Shown here: positions 17,257-27,900 of the stretch, one piece after another
Layout: the number at the start of each line of letters is the position of its first letter
How positions within the stretch are numbered: the first letter of the stretch is position 1
Source of the DNA: CAXXFQ01 sp963674475
Lineage (GTDB): Bacteria > Planctomycetota > Planctomycetia > Pirellulales > Thermoguttaceae
DNA length: 64,000 nt
Direction of reading: 5' to 3'
Assembly: GCA_963674475.2 (NCBI GenBank)
Contig: CAXXFQ010000024.1
Span: 620,001-684,000 of the forward strand
The notes under the pieces: generated by a model
Seen by the model: the letters and a program-made list of their open reading frames with translations, nothing else
Databases searched by the model: none
Told to the model about the DNA's origin: nothing
Position numbers and translations under genes: made by a program

Positions 17257-18915
17257 CTACTTGCCATGCGAATCCTCGAGTGTTTTGAGGACTTGATCGA
17301 CCGTGAAGCTGCCGGCCTTCTGGCGTGGCGGATACTCTTTGAACGTTTCGAGGAACTCGGCCACCTTCTCTTGGGCCGGGACCAGCAGGAACACGTGGCG
17401 AATGTACCAGTTCCAGTAGTCGTTCGAGGTGATCGTGGCACGTTCGTACGGGTCGGTTCGTAGGTTGAAAAGATACGGGAGCCGAAGGTTTCGGAACTCC
17501 CTCTGCCAAAGCTCCAACGTGCCAGGCTGGTCTTGCACCTTGAAGTGCATCTTCCAGTTTCCGTGACGCAGGGCCAGCAGGTCCCCGTCATCCGAGAAAT
17601 AGAAAAACTCTTCACGAGGGCCGGTCTTCTCTTGGCCCGTGAGGTAGGGCAGGAAGTTGTAGCCGTCGAGATGCACCTTGAACTTTTTGCCTGCGGCTTC
17701 GTAACCCTTGAGCAGTTTTTCTTTGACGTCGGGTTCGCCCGCGGCCGCCAACAACGTCGGAGCCCAGTCGAGATTCGAGATGATTTCGTTGGAGACCGTG
17801 CCCGGTTTGATCTTGCCGGGCCAACGTACGATGGCGGGCACGCGAAACGCGCCTTCCCACCCGGTGTTTTTCTCGCCGCGGAACGGGGTCATCGCCGCAT
17901 CGGGCCAGGTGTTCATGTGCGGACCGTTGTCGGTACCGTAGATGACGATCGTGTTGTCGGCGATACCGAGCTTATCGATCTCGTCAAGGATCGCCCCGAC
18001 ATTCTTGTCATGGTCGATCATCGTGTCGTGGTAAAAGGACTGGTACTCTCCGGCCTGGCCGAGACTTTTCGGCTTGGTGTGCGTCCACAGATGCATGTGG
18101 GTAAAGTTGACCCATAGGAAAAACGGCTTGTCGGCCTTCACCTGACGCTCCATGAAATCCTTGGCACGCACCGCGATTTCGTCGTCGATGGTCTCCATAC
18201 GTTTCCTGGTCAGCGGGCCGGTGTCGACAATGGTCTGCTTGCCGACCTTGCCAAAGCGAGGATCGACGGTGGGGTCGTCCTTGTCCGTGGCCTTGGCGTC
18301 CAAGACGCCACGGGGGCCGTATTTAGCCTTGAAGGCAGGATTTTTCGGGTAATCGCGTTCCTCAGGCTCTTCCTCCGCGTTGAGGTGATAGAGGTTGCCG
18401 TAGAACTCATCGAAGCCGTGTACGGTGGGCAGGAACTCGTTGCGGTCACCCAGGTGGTTTTTGCCGAACTGTCCGGTCGCGTACCCTTGGTTCTTGAGCA
18501 ACTCGGCGATCGTCGGGTCTTTGTGACTGAGGCCCTCTTTGGCACCGGGCAACCCGACCTTGCTCAACCCCGTGCGAAAGACGCTCTGGCCTGTAATGAA
18601 GGCCGATCGTCCGGCAGTGCAACTCTGCTCGGCATAGTAGTCGGTAAACTTCATGCCCTCGCGCGCCAGGCGGTCGATATTGGGCGTCTGATAACCCATC
18701 AGCCCTTCGGTATAGGCGCTGAGGTTGCTACGCCCGATGTCGTCACCCCAGATCACGACGATATTGGGCGGCTTCTGCTTGGCATCCGCAGTATCGGGGC
18801 GAGCCTTCTCATCGCTTTTCTGAGCAAAAACAGCATCAGACGTCACTGCTGCCAACAAAATGCCCAAGGCAAACGTGACGGCAAGTTTCAGTGGGGGGGG
18901 GCTAGTTCGCATCAT
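17257..18915 (-). CDS. Secreted arylsulfatase (S1 family)
   Basis: 552 residues with a signal peptide (1-31, ending SDAVFAQ). The metal-binding start is PNIVVIWGDDIG (Asp58, Asp59). The formylglycine motif is SCTAGRS with Cys99 and Arg103, matching C-x-A-x-R, so a maturing FGE is needed. HMHLWTH and the later TDNGPHMNTWPD are the usual active-site regions. It removes sulfate esters, most likely from a sulfated polysaccharide. GGGGAAATA before the ATG is the ribosome binding site. It is followed by a cytochrome/TPR gene and preceded by a second sulfatase 125 bases away, suggesting one transcription unit. Confidence 0.93.
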   Translation of the reverse strand: MMRTSPPPLKLAVTFALGILLAAVTSDAVFAQKSDEKARPDTADAKQKPPNIVVIWGDDIGRSNLSAYTEGLMGYQTPNIDRLAREGMKFTDYYAEQSCTAGRSAFITGQSVFRTGLSKVGLPGAKEGLSHKDPTIAELLKNQGYATGQFGKNHLGDRNEFLPTVHGFDEFYGNLYHLNAEEEPEERDYPKNPAFKAKYGPRGVLDAKATDKDDPTVDPRFGKVGKQTIVDTGPLTRKRMETIDDEIAVRAKDFMERQVKADKPFFLWVNFTHMHLWTHTKPKSLGQAGEYQSFYHDTMIDHDKNVGAILDEIDKLGIADNTIVIYGTDNGPHMNTWPDAAMTPFRGEKNTGWEGAFRVPAIVRWPGKIKPGTVSNEIISNLDWAPTLLAAAGEPDVKEKLLKGYEAAGKKFKVHLDGYNFLPYLTGQEKTGPREEFFYFSDDGDLLALRHGNWKMHFKVQDQPGTLELWQREFRNLRLPYLFNLRTDPYERATITSNDYWNWYIRHVFLLVPAQEKVAEFLETFKEYPPRQKAGSFTVDQVLKTLEDSHGK

Positions 18916-19040
18916 TATTTCCCCTTAAATTATTTTTTAATCAGTTTATTCGATACCAGTGACAACTGGTTTCTTCCAAAGTACTCTTGTTTCCGGTCTC
19001 ACAAGGCCCGGCCGTTTGGATAAATAACGAAAGAAAATTT

Positions 19041-20825
19041 CTACTTCCCGAAATCCGGGTCTGCTTTGGAATCCGGAATTTTGAACTCGATATACTCTTT
19101 TACCTCGAAAGGCAGATTCTTGATATTCCGTTTCACCTGTTCACCGATCGCCTTGGTTTCCGGGCGCGCGTTTGACAGGCCTGTGTACGGAATCCCGTAT
19201 GCCTTCGGTTTGTCGGGGTATTTTTTCTTCATCAGTTCATGTCGGGCCCGCATTCGGTTGAACTGGCCTTGCGTATGGATCAGCGGCACGAGCATCGGAT
19301 TGTCTTCGCGCGTGTCGGTAAAAAGATCGTAGTAGGCCTCGGGCATACCGGACGCGGCAACCTCACCACCGCCAAGCCAATGCCGCTTGTAACGCCCCTT
19401 CACCGTTGCCCCGAGTTGGTCCCCCGTGTAAATGAACACGTAGTCACGTCGGCTATGAGTGTCGCCGTTGAGCAAAAGGGCCGTCTGGTCGATCCCATCG
19501 ATGACGCGATCTTTTGGGATGTATTTCTTCGCGCCGGCCAAGCGGGCGAATGTCGTGTAGAGATCGGTTACGTGGATGATGTCGCCAACTGCCTGCCCCT
19601 GGTCAATCGTGCCAGGCCACCATGCGAACGCGGGCACTCGGACTCCGCCTTCCAGAAAGTCCCCCTTGCCGCCACGGTACATGAGGCTCAACATCCCGAA
19701 GCTCGGCGGCGGGCTATGGACCATCGGACCGTTGTCGGCCATGGCAATCACAATCGTATTCTCTGCAATGCCAAGCGTCTGGAGTTCTTTCATTAATTTG
19801 CCGACAAACGCGTCGAGAGCCTGCATTTCCTCGGACACCATACTGCCGGCTTGCGTCTTCTTTTTCGGATACGCCTTCATGAGATTCAGAAGGTTGGGCC
19901 AGTATTCCACAAAAAACGGCTTGCCCGCTTTGGCGTTTTTGCGGATAAAATCCAAGGTCCGCTTCTCACTCTCGGGATCCATCTTGTCATACCACTCATT
20001 GGTCGGTGCCCCCCACTCCTTGCCTTGCTCGCCCTTGCGGCCTTCGATCGCCATCACGAGGCCCTTTGGTATCAAACCGGGATCGTCGAGCCGATACGGG
20101 GCACGCGGGTAGTTCTCTGGGGAAAACCCGCGAGCGGCCCCGACCGCGTCGCCCTGGCGGTTCCAGATAGAGACAATCTGATTCATCGGAGTGAACAGCG
20201 CTTCGTCGAACCCCTGGTTGTGCGGATAGCTTTCCTCGATGTCACCCAGATGTCCCTTTCCAAAGTGGGCCGTAGCGTAACCGGCCTCTGATAAAACCTC
20301 GGCGATCGTGACTTCGTCACCTCGGAGTCCCGCCATTTCATGAGGCATGCCGACCTCTCCCATTCCGCTCCGTACGGGGTGTCTCCCGGTCAGAAAAGCG
20401 ACTCGCGTGGGCGTGCAGGACGGTTCGGTGTACATCCGTGTGAAGGCAATGCCGTCGGTCGCCAGCCGGTTGAGGTTCGGTGTCGTGAATCCAAAGTTTT
20501 TCTGCAGAGGAGGAAAGCCGACCGCTCCGAAAGTCATGTCGTCCCAAAGGATGAAGACGATGTTCGGCGGTCGGCCATGTTTCTTTCTTAGTTCAGCGAG
20601 CCTACCATCGAGCGCCTGGTCTTCGGCCGCCCAACGCTCGCCATTTTGAGCTTCCAGGATATAGTACTCCGCGTCATGGATGATCGGCCGACGCGACTGA
20701 GGCTGCTCACGCTGAGCCATAACTTTCGCTGACCAGAGTGTACCCAGAGTGAGTAAAATAAATAAAGATGTAACCTGCAATAGGTTATTTTTCCTTCTAT
20801 TAATATCCTGTCTGGAAAAATTCAT
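19041..20825 (-). CDS. Secreted arylsulfatase (S1 family), second
   Basis: 594 residues from ATG at 20825, where GAGAGTGG precedes the start; an upstream in-frame ATG at 20939 adds residues with no homology. An N-terminal signal (16-37, ending KVMAQ) is followed by a family-typical leader and PNIVFILWDDM (Asp95, Asp96). The formylglycine motif is PSCTPTRVAF with Cys137, Pro139 and Arg141. MADNGPMVHS and GGKGDFLEGGVRVPAF are active-site and substrate-loop regions. It differs clearly from its neighbour at 17257, so the two probably act on different sulfate positions of one glycan (inference). Confidence 0.93.
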   Translation of the reverse strand: MNFSRQDINRRKNNLLQVTSLFILLTLGTLWSAKVMAQREQPQSRRPIIHDAEYYILEAQNGERWAAEDQALDGRLAELRKKHGRPPNIVFILWDDMTFGAVGFPPLQKNFGFTTPNLNRLATDGIAFTRMYTEPSCTPTRVAFLTGRHPVRSGMGEVGMPHEMAGLRGDEVTIAEVLSEAGYATAHFGKGHLGDIEESYPHNQGFDEALFTPMNQIVSIWNRQGDAVGAARGFSPENYPRAPYRLDDPGLIPKGLVMAIEGRKGEQGKEWGAPTNEWYDKMDPESEKRTLDFIRKNAKAGKPFFVEYWPNLLNLMKAYPKKKTQAGSMVSEEMQALDAFVGKLMKELQTLGIAENTIVIAMADNGPMVHSPPPSFGMLSLMYRGGKGDFLEGGVRVPAFAWWPGTIDQGQAVGDIIHVTDLYTTFARLAGAKKYIPKDRVIDGIDQTALLLNGDTHSRRDYVFIYTGDQLGATVKGRYKRHWLGGGEVAASGMPEAYYDLFTDTREDNPMLVPLIHTQGQFNRMRARHELMKKKYPDKPKAYGIPYTGLSNARPETKAIGEQVKRNIKNLPFEVKEYIEFKIPDSKADPDFGK

Positions 20826-21362
20826 GATTCCACTCTCCCAAAGATACGTCTTTCGTTTCAAAAGAAACTCGAGGTTCGCAGAGGCCTCTCGATGTCTTGA
20901 AACTCCTTGATCTGTTGAGCGACATTTTCGCAACAACACTGGTCGTCGATAGGGAGGGCTGTTGCATGAACGTCTGATATCCTGGTAACCCGAATACTCA
21001 AGGTCGGTGGGTGCCGAATCGTTAATAATGAATAAAGCTTGATTGCCGGTATCAAGAGAAATCCCTTCGCTTCGAGCGATCGGTCGAAAAGGGGTCTTGT
21101 CTGTCCCAGCTCAATACGTCGCAGAACTTCTCACTCTCCCAGGAAATATAGGCTGAGAGGTGGTCGGGGGTGTCAAGACAGGAAAAAGTCTTGTTCAGAG
21201 CCTATTCCAGAACTGGATTTGGTTTCCGTCATATGCATCCAGGTAAGAACCGGACGTTTTTTCATGGGGGGTATATATGGTGTGTGCTCAGATGGATTCG
21301 ATTCATATATTCCCGACGAGTTTTAGAAACCGATGGAACAGTTCTTGCCTAAATACCGACCG
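20826..21362. other. Intergenic region upstream of the sulfatases
   Basis: About 540 bases between the sulfatase start and a transposon relic. It should hold the sulfatase promoter, but I find no clear -35/-10 pair. No conserved frame or repeat was recognised. Confidence 0.4.
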
Positions 21363-21759
21363 TCTCGCGTTGGCAGGCGACCTTGTTTCGGTTATCGCGG
21401 GATCAGCGCATTGCCGCGAGCCGAAGGCTGGCTAGCGAGCTTTACCAGGGTTTACCGTCTGTGGTGTCGAGAGGGGCTGAAAGTGCCTCAGAAGCAGAGG
21501 AAGCGGCGACAATTGGGGGGCAAGCGAGAACGCTTGTTATCTCAGTCGGCCGATCATAATATCACGTGTAGACATGAGATTTTATTTTTGATCGAACGGC
21601 GAGCAGGCGTTCATTGAAGTGGCTGTCGATCATTGATAAATTCAACAAGAGAGTGTTTTACATTGAGGGTGGCTGATAGCATTACGTCCGAGGATGTGAT
21701 CGACACGCTGGCCAAACTGTTTGCGATGCGAGGCGAGCCAAGATATATTCGTAGCGGTC
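21363..21759 (+). pseudogene. IS407-like orfB relic
   Basis: Encodes a decayed version of the intact transposase at 33693-34589: RPCFGYRGISALPRAEGWLA, then ASFTRVYRLWCREGLKVPQ, with nucleotide matches continuing through GTGATCGACACGCTGGCC and up to ATATTCGTAGCG. Stops and frameshifts break it after about residue 80. Homology stops abruptly at 21759, where an IS256-like fragment on the other strand begins. Confidence 0.8.
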
Positions 21760-21760
21760 G

Positions 21761-21987
21761 GTAGGACTGACTGCCGGAGGCTTGCACGTTCCATCGATTA
21801 GTGAACGTTTCCAAAGCAAGCCAAGTCGCACGCATTCGCCCACCGCGGCTCGAAGCACGTTGCCTCTTTCGAATTTCATGGTTTCGTTCATGAGTATTTC
21901 GATCGCCTGAGTCATTCCGTCAAATCCATTTTGAGCCGGCAGTTCCGCGACATTGTTGCAAGCGGTACCATGATCACAGTGGGGCAT
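21761..21987 (-). pseudogene. IS256-like transposase N-terminal fragment
   Basis: From ATG at 21987, after AAGGAGAC, the protein begins MPHCDHGTACNNVAELPAQN and GFDGMTQAIEILMNETMKFE, the usual opening of IS256/Mutator transposases (dgm..a...l.neamk.Er). After VLRAAVGE the homology slips into another frame. The catalytic region is missing, cut off at the join with the IS407-like relic. Confidence 0.6.
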
Positions 21988-22014
21988 AAAAGTCTCCTTG
22001 GTATTGAGGTTATT

Positions 22015-22110
22015 GGTCTTTGCAAAAGGAGTGAGCCCTTGTGTTTCAGTTTTTTTCTGAAAAACCGGGCTCCTCGTTGGGAGCCCTCGGGTCACTACTT
22101 ATGCAAGGCT
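22015..22110. repeat. Hairpin-bearing small repeat, copy 1
   Basis: Contains GGGCTCC-TCGTTG-GGAGCCC (22067-22086), then CTCGGGTCACTACTTATGC. A second hairpin, TTTCAG-T7-CTGAAA, lies just before. The first hairpin and tail recur almost unchanged at 24392-24436. The outer blocks (GCAAAAGGAGTGAGCCCTT, CCTCGGGTCAC) recur at 53353-53438. Function unknown. Confidence 0.65.
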
Positions 22111-22200
22111 CAACAATACATCCAAGGAAACCGATATGGCCCGCCTTTTCAAGCCATGCCTTGTTTCTCTTTTATAGAAAAAATATTACACTAACTTTTA

Positions 22201-22297
22201 AAACGAAACAGGGCGAACCCTTCCGGTAAAGCGTGGCTTGGGGGGAAGCGGTTCCCAAGTATTTTTCACGGCGGTGGAGGGCTCGCCCTACTCGTTT
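22201..22297. repeat. Long imperfect inverted repeat (cruciform-like)
   Basis: Left arm 22201-22224 (AAACGAAACAGGGCGAACCC...) is nearly the reverse complement of right arm 22276-22297 (GGAGGGCTCGCCCTACTCGT...). Inside is a smaller hairpin, CTTGGG...CCCAAG. It lies 26 bases downstream of the anti-sigma gene stop and could end that transcript, or be a MITE-like element. Confidence 0.6.
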
Positions 22298-22322
22298 TTT
22301 TATTTCGTTTCAGGTCGGCCGA

Positions 22323-23693
22323 TTAGATACCGCCATCAACAATGTAACGGTTGGCAGGTTGACGTTTTTTAAAAGCCAAATTGTGTTTTTTGACCTTGCC
22401 GTTTTTCAATTTAATTTCGTAGGGGACGTACCATCCCGGGTAGCTTTTGGATTGAAATGGTTCGCCTATTGAAATGACCTCGAGACCGCCCAGATATTTT
22501 TTTGAACGGTCGCTTATTCTGGTGAAACTTTCAAATTTCAATACTTCTTCCCAATCTTCCTTGGCACACGCTTCAAAAAACGCCTGAGCGGCCTCCTTGG
22601 GCGTCATTTTTTCATATTTCTCATTGTCCGGAAGCTTTTCAATTTTTTCCTTGATCCAAATCATATCTTCCGGGAAGGCGATGGTAAACGTTTTGTCGGG
22701 GATCGGCTTATTGTATTCGATTTCGGTTATTTCAAAGACCAACACCTCTTTCTCTTTGTCCTGCACATAGACTTGGAAACCTTCGAGCAACTTGGTCTCG
22801 GGATTAAAGCGGTACACCTTTCGGTGGTCTGAATCCATAAGAAAACTGTTTCGAAGATAATCGTCCTCGGGAACCTCGGTCGTGACGTTGACCGTGAGGA
22901 CCAGCGTACCCTTGCCGTCAATTTTTTTACTTTCGACGCTTGCCTTGCGACGAGGATTATCTTTTGCGGCTTGCTTTTCCCAATTCAATATTTCGCTCAC
23001 ATTCATGAGTCGTCCCCACCAGGCATCAAAACACCCCAAGGGGAAGGGCTTCTCAATCCGTGATCCAAGATTGGGTCGCACAAAAAAAGTTGTGGTTTTT
23101 CCATCCATGACTACAACTCGCCCCGGTTTTTCAATTCTCCACTGGAGGGTTCCATCTGATTCCGTTTTCTTCCACATCAGAAGTGGTACAAAATCATACT
23201 TTAAACCCATGAACCCAAAGTTATCCCGTGGCAAAGTGCGCATCCGGGCTTTCATGTGAACCGTTTTAACATCCGCGACGGCGTCGATTGCTTTTTGGAG
23301 GACCTCGGCGGCGGAGGCAACCGGGGTGGTGGTGTGGAAAAAGGCGAGCATCAAAATCACTGCGGCGGTGGTTGCTGCCGCCGTGACGTATTTGGTTATC
23401 TTGCTATGCATGATTTTTCTCCCTATTTCAAGCGGACGGTTGATCCGACCGACTCGTTTTAATTGTTGATGTTGTTCGCGGATAATTCGATTCGCAACGT
23501 TTTGTTGGAAATCGGTTTTTCGCCAACGGTCTGAACTAGAAGCAAGCTGCTGGTGGAGTTGCTGCAACTGTTCCCAATCGGCCCGGCACGAATCGCAGGA
23601 CCGCAAGTGCGCCTTGACCATTTGCTCGCGTGGTTCGGTCAACAGTCCTTCGAGATAGTCGACCAGTCTTTCTTGGCATTCTGTGCAATTCAT
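22323..23693 (-). CDS. Zinc-finger anti-sigma factor with LolA-like extracytoplasmic domain
   Basis: 456 residues. The N-terminal zinc-binding anti-sigma domain (1-45) has HLRSCDSC (His29, Cys33, Cys36). One transmembrane helix is at about 101-120 (KYVTAAATTAAVILMLAFFH). The large exported part carries a LolA/LolB-like beta-sheet region with WRIEKPGRVVVMDGKT and ends in a separate C-terminal module (TPKEAAQAFFEACAKEDWEE onward). Its ATG overlaps the stop of the upstream ECF sigma gene by four bases, so the two are translationally coupled. The protein likely holds the sigma factor inactive until an envelope signal arrives. Confidence 0.85.
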   Translation of the reverse strand: MNCTECQERLVDYLEGLLTEPREQMVKAHLRSCDSCRADWEQLQQLHQQLASSSDRWRKTDFQQNVANRIIREQHQQLKRVGRINRPLEIGRKIMHSKITKYVTAAATTAAVILMLAFFHTTTPVASAAEVLQKAIDAVADVKTVHMKARMRTLPRDNFGFMGLKYDFVPLLMWKKTESDGTLQWRIEKPGRVVVMDGKTTTFFVRPNLGSRIEKPFPLGCFDAWWGRLMNVSEILNWEKQAAKDNPRRKASVESKKIDGKGTLVLTVNVTTEVPEDDYLRNSFLMDSDHRKVYRFNPETKLLEGFQVYVQDKEKEVLVFEITEIEYNKPIPDKTFTIAFPEDMIWIKEKIEKLPDNEKYEKMTPKEAAQAFFEACAKEDWEEVLKFESFTRISDRSKKYLGGLEVISIGEPFQSKSYPGWYVPYEIKLKNGKVKKHNLAFKKRQPANRYIVDGGI

Positions 23694-24217
23694 TTTTGCA
23701 CCTCGCTTTCACGACGAAGCAATTGGCGGAGTTGGCAGTACGCTCGGGAAAGCCGTTTCGTGACCGTGCCGATCGGGATATCGAGCTCCTCGGCAATCTG
23801 CGAACAGCTTTGGTCCGCGTAATATTTCAGAAGCACGATCTCCCGATACGACTCGGGCAATTCGGCGATCGCCCGTTCCACCTCCCAGGTTTCCTCCTCG
23901 ACGGGTTGCTCAAGCGGTTGTTGATCGATCCGATCCCCGCTTGAAAAACGTTTGGCGGCACGAAATTCCTCTTGCGCCACCCGATTGGCAATACCCAGCA
24001 GCCACGAATAAAAGGATTTGCGATTTTTCAGTCTTGGCAGACCGAAATAAGCTCGCACAAAGGTCTCTTGGGCCGCCTCTTCCGCGAGGCTTCGGTTGCC
24101 CAGTTTTCCTGTCAGGTACGCCGTCAAAACCGACTGATATCGCTCCACGAGAAAGCGATACTCGTCCGGGTGACCGTCAAGACACCGATCGAGGTAATAA
24201 AGATCGTTGCGGATCAT
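23690..24217 (-). CDS. ECF RNA polymerase sigma factor
   Basis: 175 residues. Sigma-70 region 2 spans about 12-80 (EYRFLVERYQSVLTAYL, AAQETFVRAYFGL, SFYSWLLGIANRVA). Region 4 spans about 115-165 (LPESYREIVLLKYYADQSCS and IAEELDIPIGTVTKRLSRAY). There is no region 3, as expected for ECF factors. It overlaps the anti-sigma gene (ATGA). It is expected to drive its own operon and an unknown envelope or carbohydrate regulon. Confidence 0.93.
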   Translation of the reverse strand: MIRNDLYYLDRCLDGHPDEYRFLVERYQSVLTAYLTGKLGNRSLAEEAAQETFVRAYFGLPRLKNRKSFYSWLLGIANRVAQEEFRAAKRFSSGDRIDQQPLEQPVEEETWEVERAIAELPESYREIVLLKYYADQSCSQIAEELDIPIGTVTKRLSRAYCQLRQLLRRESEVQK

Positions 24218-24935
24218 CGATTTTCCAACGTCAAGTGATACGCATTCTCAAGTGAAATTACGCGTTCACCGGCGGTGATAGTAGCGTGTTTTCCCGAAGG
24301 GTAAACAGGCGGCCGATGCGCAGCTTCAAGCGAGAATGATTATTGATAGTCGCGAAAGTAGTGAACTCAAAAATACGAGATATTTCCCAGTAAAACCGGG
24401 CTCCTCGTTGGGAGCCCTCGAGTCACTACTTATGCGAACCTCAGTAAAAAGAATTCGAACTCTCGCAATATAGTGCAAGATCGGGCCATTTTGCGACAGG
24501 AAAAACTTTTTAATGCTTTGATTCGCTTCTGGGAAATTAATTGAAATGCAGTCTAAGGTGTTTCTGGAAAAGCACTTAAGTCTACAGTGACTTTTGATGA
24601 GTTACTAATGGGAAAATTTTCTTCGGTGCAGATTGAGGATATCTTCCCTCCACGCCTTTCCCTCGAATATCGGTGACTCAGCGGGCATGACGTTGTGGCC
24701 AAATGGTGTTTTGCGTGAGGTGGCGTGGGCTTTGCTTTCTTTGTAAACCTTACTGTTTGGCTTTTCCCTTTTCCCCTATATTTCCTTGCGGCTGCTTGAG
24801 CATTATAATGTTTAACATTCAAAAACGATCGGATTTCGTCAGTGCAGCCCACTCCGACAACATTGTACCGAGTATTTGGCCCGCCTATTTTCGGTTTGCC
24901 GTGGTTGTTCGCGAGGGCGTATAAGAAGAGGTTGA
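24218..24935. other. Divergent intergenic region with hairpin repeat copy 2
   Basis: About 720 bases between the sigma factor and the rhamnosidase, which are divergent, so both promoters must lie here. The only structure recognised is the repeat at 24392-24436, with hairpin GGGCTCC-TCGTTG-GGAGCCC at 24398-24417, shared with 22067-22086. No gene was found. Confidence 0.5.
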
Positions 24936-27900
24936 ATGAAAATGAAGCTGCGATGGTCTACCCTTGTTTTGTTGGCGTCATTGTCTGCCGTGATCTTTGC
25001 TTGTGATTCCAAGGCCGAAAATCCAAAGGCGAAAAAATCCGGTTCGCTTACGCCCCATGACCTTCGTGTCGAATACTTGGTCGAGCCGCTTGGAATCGAC
25101 GAACTGAAGCCTCGTTTCAGTTGGAAACTTGCGTCTGACGTTCCGGGTGATGTCCAAACGGCGTACCGGATCGTGGTGTTTCCGGCCCCGAAGAAGTTAA
25201 ATCGACCCGGCGGCGTACTTCCCCCGGTCTGGGACTCGAAAGAGGTGGAAGGCGGTCAAAGCGTCCATGTCGAATATGCCGGAGAGCCGCTTCGTCCGGC
25301 GACGAAATACGAGTGGCTCTTGAAGGTCAAAGACCACCAGGGACGCGAATCCGATCTCCATACCGGCAGCTTCTCGACCGGCCTTTTTCCGACCGACAAC
25401 GATCCCCGCCCGTGGAAAGGGAATTGGATCGGGGTCGATATTGCCGAGACGGACGGCTACCGGCTCGATCTCGACGGGGTGAACTGGATTTGGACAACGA
25501 CGGGAGCGGAAAAACGGGCCATGCCTGGAAAAGCCAGTTTCCGCAAAACGTTCGAGTTGCCCCATGATGGGGAGCCGTCGTTTGCCGTATTGGCCTTTAC
25601 CGGCGACAATGCGGCAGTTGTTTCGATCAACGGCAAAGAAGTGCTAAAAAGCATGAATTTCAAGACCGCGTTGGTTACCGAGGTGAAAGCGCTGCTCAAG
25701 CCGGGGAAAAACGTCGTTACGGTGGTTGCAAACAATGGTGGCGCGAATCCCAATCCGGCCGGGGCGATGGGGAAACTGGTCGTCGGATATGCCGATGGAA
25801 AAGAGGTTCAAGTCACGACCGATGCGACCTGGAAAGCATTCGACGGCGAACCGAATGACGTGACGTCGGTCGATTTCGAGGATTCAGCATGGAAAAACGC
25901 AGCGGTTCTCGTTCCAGTCGGGGCCGGTCCGTGGGGAGAAATCCGCGTTGCCACTAAAAAAACCGATATCCCGGCTCGCTACCTCCGCCGTCGTTTCCAT
26001 GCGGAAAAATCGGACGTGGTCCGGGCAACCGCCTACGTCGCCGGGCTTGGTTATTACGAGCTGTATCTCAATGGTCAAAAGGTCGGCGATCATTGCCTGG
26101 ACCCGGTCTTGCACGAATACCATGCTCGCGTTCCCTACGTGACTTACGATGTGACGAAGATGGTCCAAGGGGGCGAGGAAAACGTCCTCGGGGCCATCCT
26201 CGGCAACGGTCGCTACTACGCTCCTCGACGGGATAATCCGACGGTGACACGCGATTATGGCTTTCCGAAACTCCTTTGTCAGTTGGAAATCGAGTACGCC
26301 GACGGCACCAAGCAGTTGGTCGTTAGTGATCGGAGCTGGAAGCTTACGACCGATGGCCCCATTCGTGCCAACAACGATTACGACGGGGAAATCTACGATG
26401 CTCGCAAGAAGCTTGGCGTTTGGGGTGCGGCTGATTACGATGATTCTCGTTGGTCGGCGGCCGAAAAGGTCGAGGCACCGCGAGGGAAACTTCGCGCTCA
26501 GATGATGCCGCCGATGCGCATCACCGAAACGATCCGACCGATTTCGCTCAACGAGGTCCGGCCTGGCGTTTGGATCTATGACTTGGGGCAAAACCTGGTC
26601 GGTTGGTGTCGGCTCAAGGTCGAGGGCCCGGCCGGGACCGAAATCCGACTCCGCCATGCGGAAACGCTCGATCCAAGCGGCAACGGGGAGCTTTACGTGG
26701 CGAATCTTCGTGGCGCCCAATGCCGCGATCTTTACACTACCGGCGGAAACGGAGTCGAAGTTTATGAACCGCGTTTCACCTACCATGGTTTTCGTTACGT
26801 CGAATTGACCGGTTTCCCCGGCAAGCCCGATCTCGATACGATCACCGGCTGTGTGGTTCACACCGACCTGCCGCGCGTCGGGTCGTTCGAATGTTCCGCC
26901 CCGATCATCAACCAAATCCACCAGAATATCTTCTGGGGAGTTCGGGGAAATTATCTGAGTGTTCCGACCGACTGCCCGCAGCGCGACGAGCGCCAGGGTT
27001 GGCAGGGCGACCGGGCCGCGGAATCGAAGGGGGAAATGTTCCTCTTCGACAATGTGACTCTCTACGCGAAGTGGCTCAACGACATCGAAGACTCGCAGAC
27101 GTCCAACGGAAATCTTTCCGATGTCTGCCCACCGTTCTGGCCGTTATATAACTCGAATGTAACCTGGCCGAGCGCCTTCACGATCATTCCGGAAAGCCTT
27201 TATTTGCAGTACGGCGACCGTCGGCCGATCGAGCGGCACTACGATGCCATGGTCCGCTGGATGGATCACCTCGCCACGTTTATCAAGGACGATCTGATCG
27301 ACAAGGATAACTATGGCGACTGGTGTGTTCCTCCGGAAAAACCGGAGTTGATTCACTCGGAAGATCCTGCTCGAAAAACCTCGAAGGCCGTTCTCGCGAC
27401 GAGCTACTATATCCACAACCTGGATCTGCTTGCCCGGTATGCCAAGATGCTCGGGAAGACCGCCGACGTCGAAAAATTTCACGCCGACGCTAAGCGAATG
27501 ACCGACGCCTTCAACAAGAAATTTTACGATCCGGCGACCGGCAAGTACGACAACGGGACGCAGACCTCTTGCATTCTGCCGTTGCGTTTTGGTTTGGTCC
27601 CCGAGGGCGAAGAGCGTAAAGTATTTGACGTGTTGATCCGGAATATTGAAACGGTAACCGACCATCATGTGGGAACCGGTCTGATCGGTGGCCAGTGGCT
27701 CAACCGGGTTCTCTCCGATCGTGGACGTGCCGATCTTAGCTACCGATTCGCCACCAACACTGATTATCCGAGTTGGGGATATATGGTCCAAAAGGGAGCG
27801 ACGACCATCTGGGAACTTTGGAACGGAGACACCGCCAACCCGGCGATGAACAGCGGCAACCACGTCATGCTCGTCGGCGACCTGACCATATGGCTTTACG

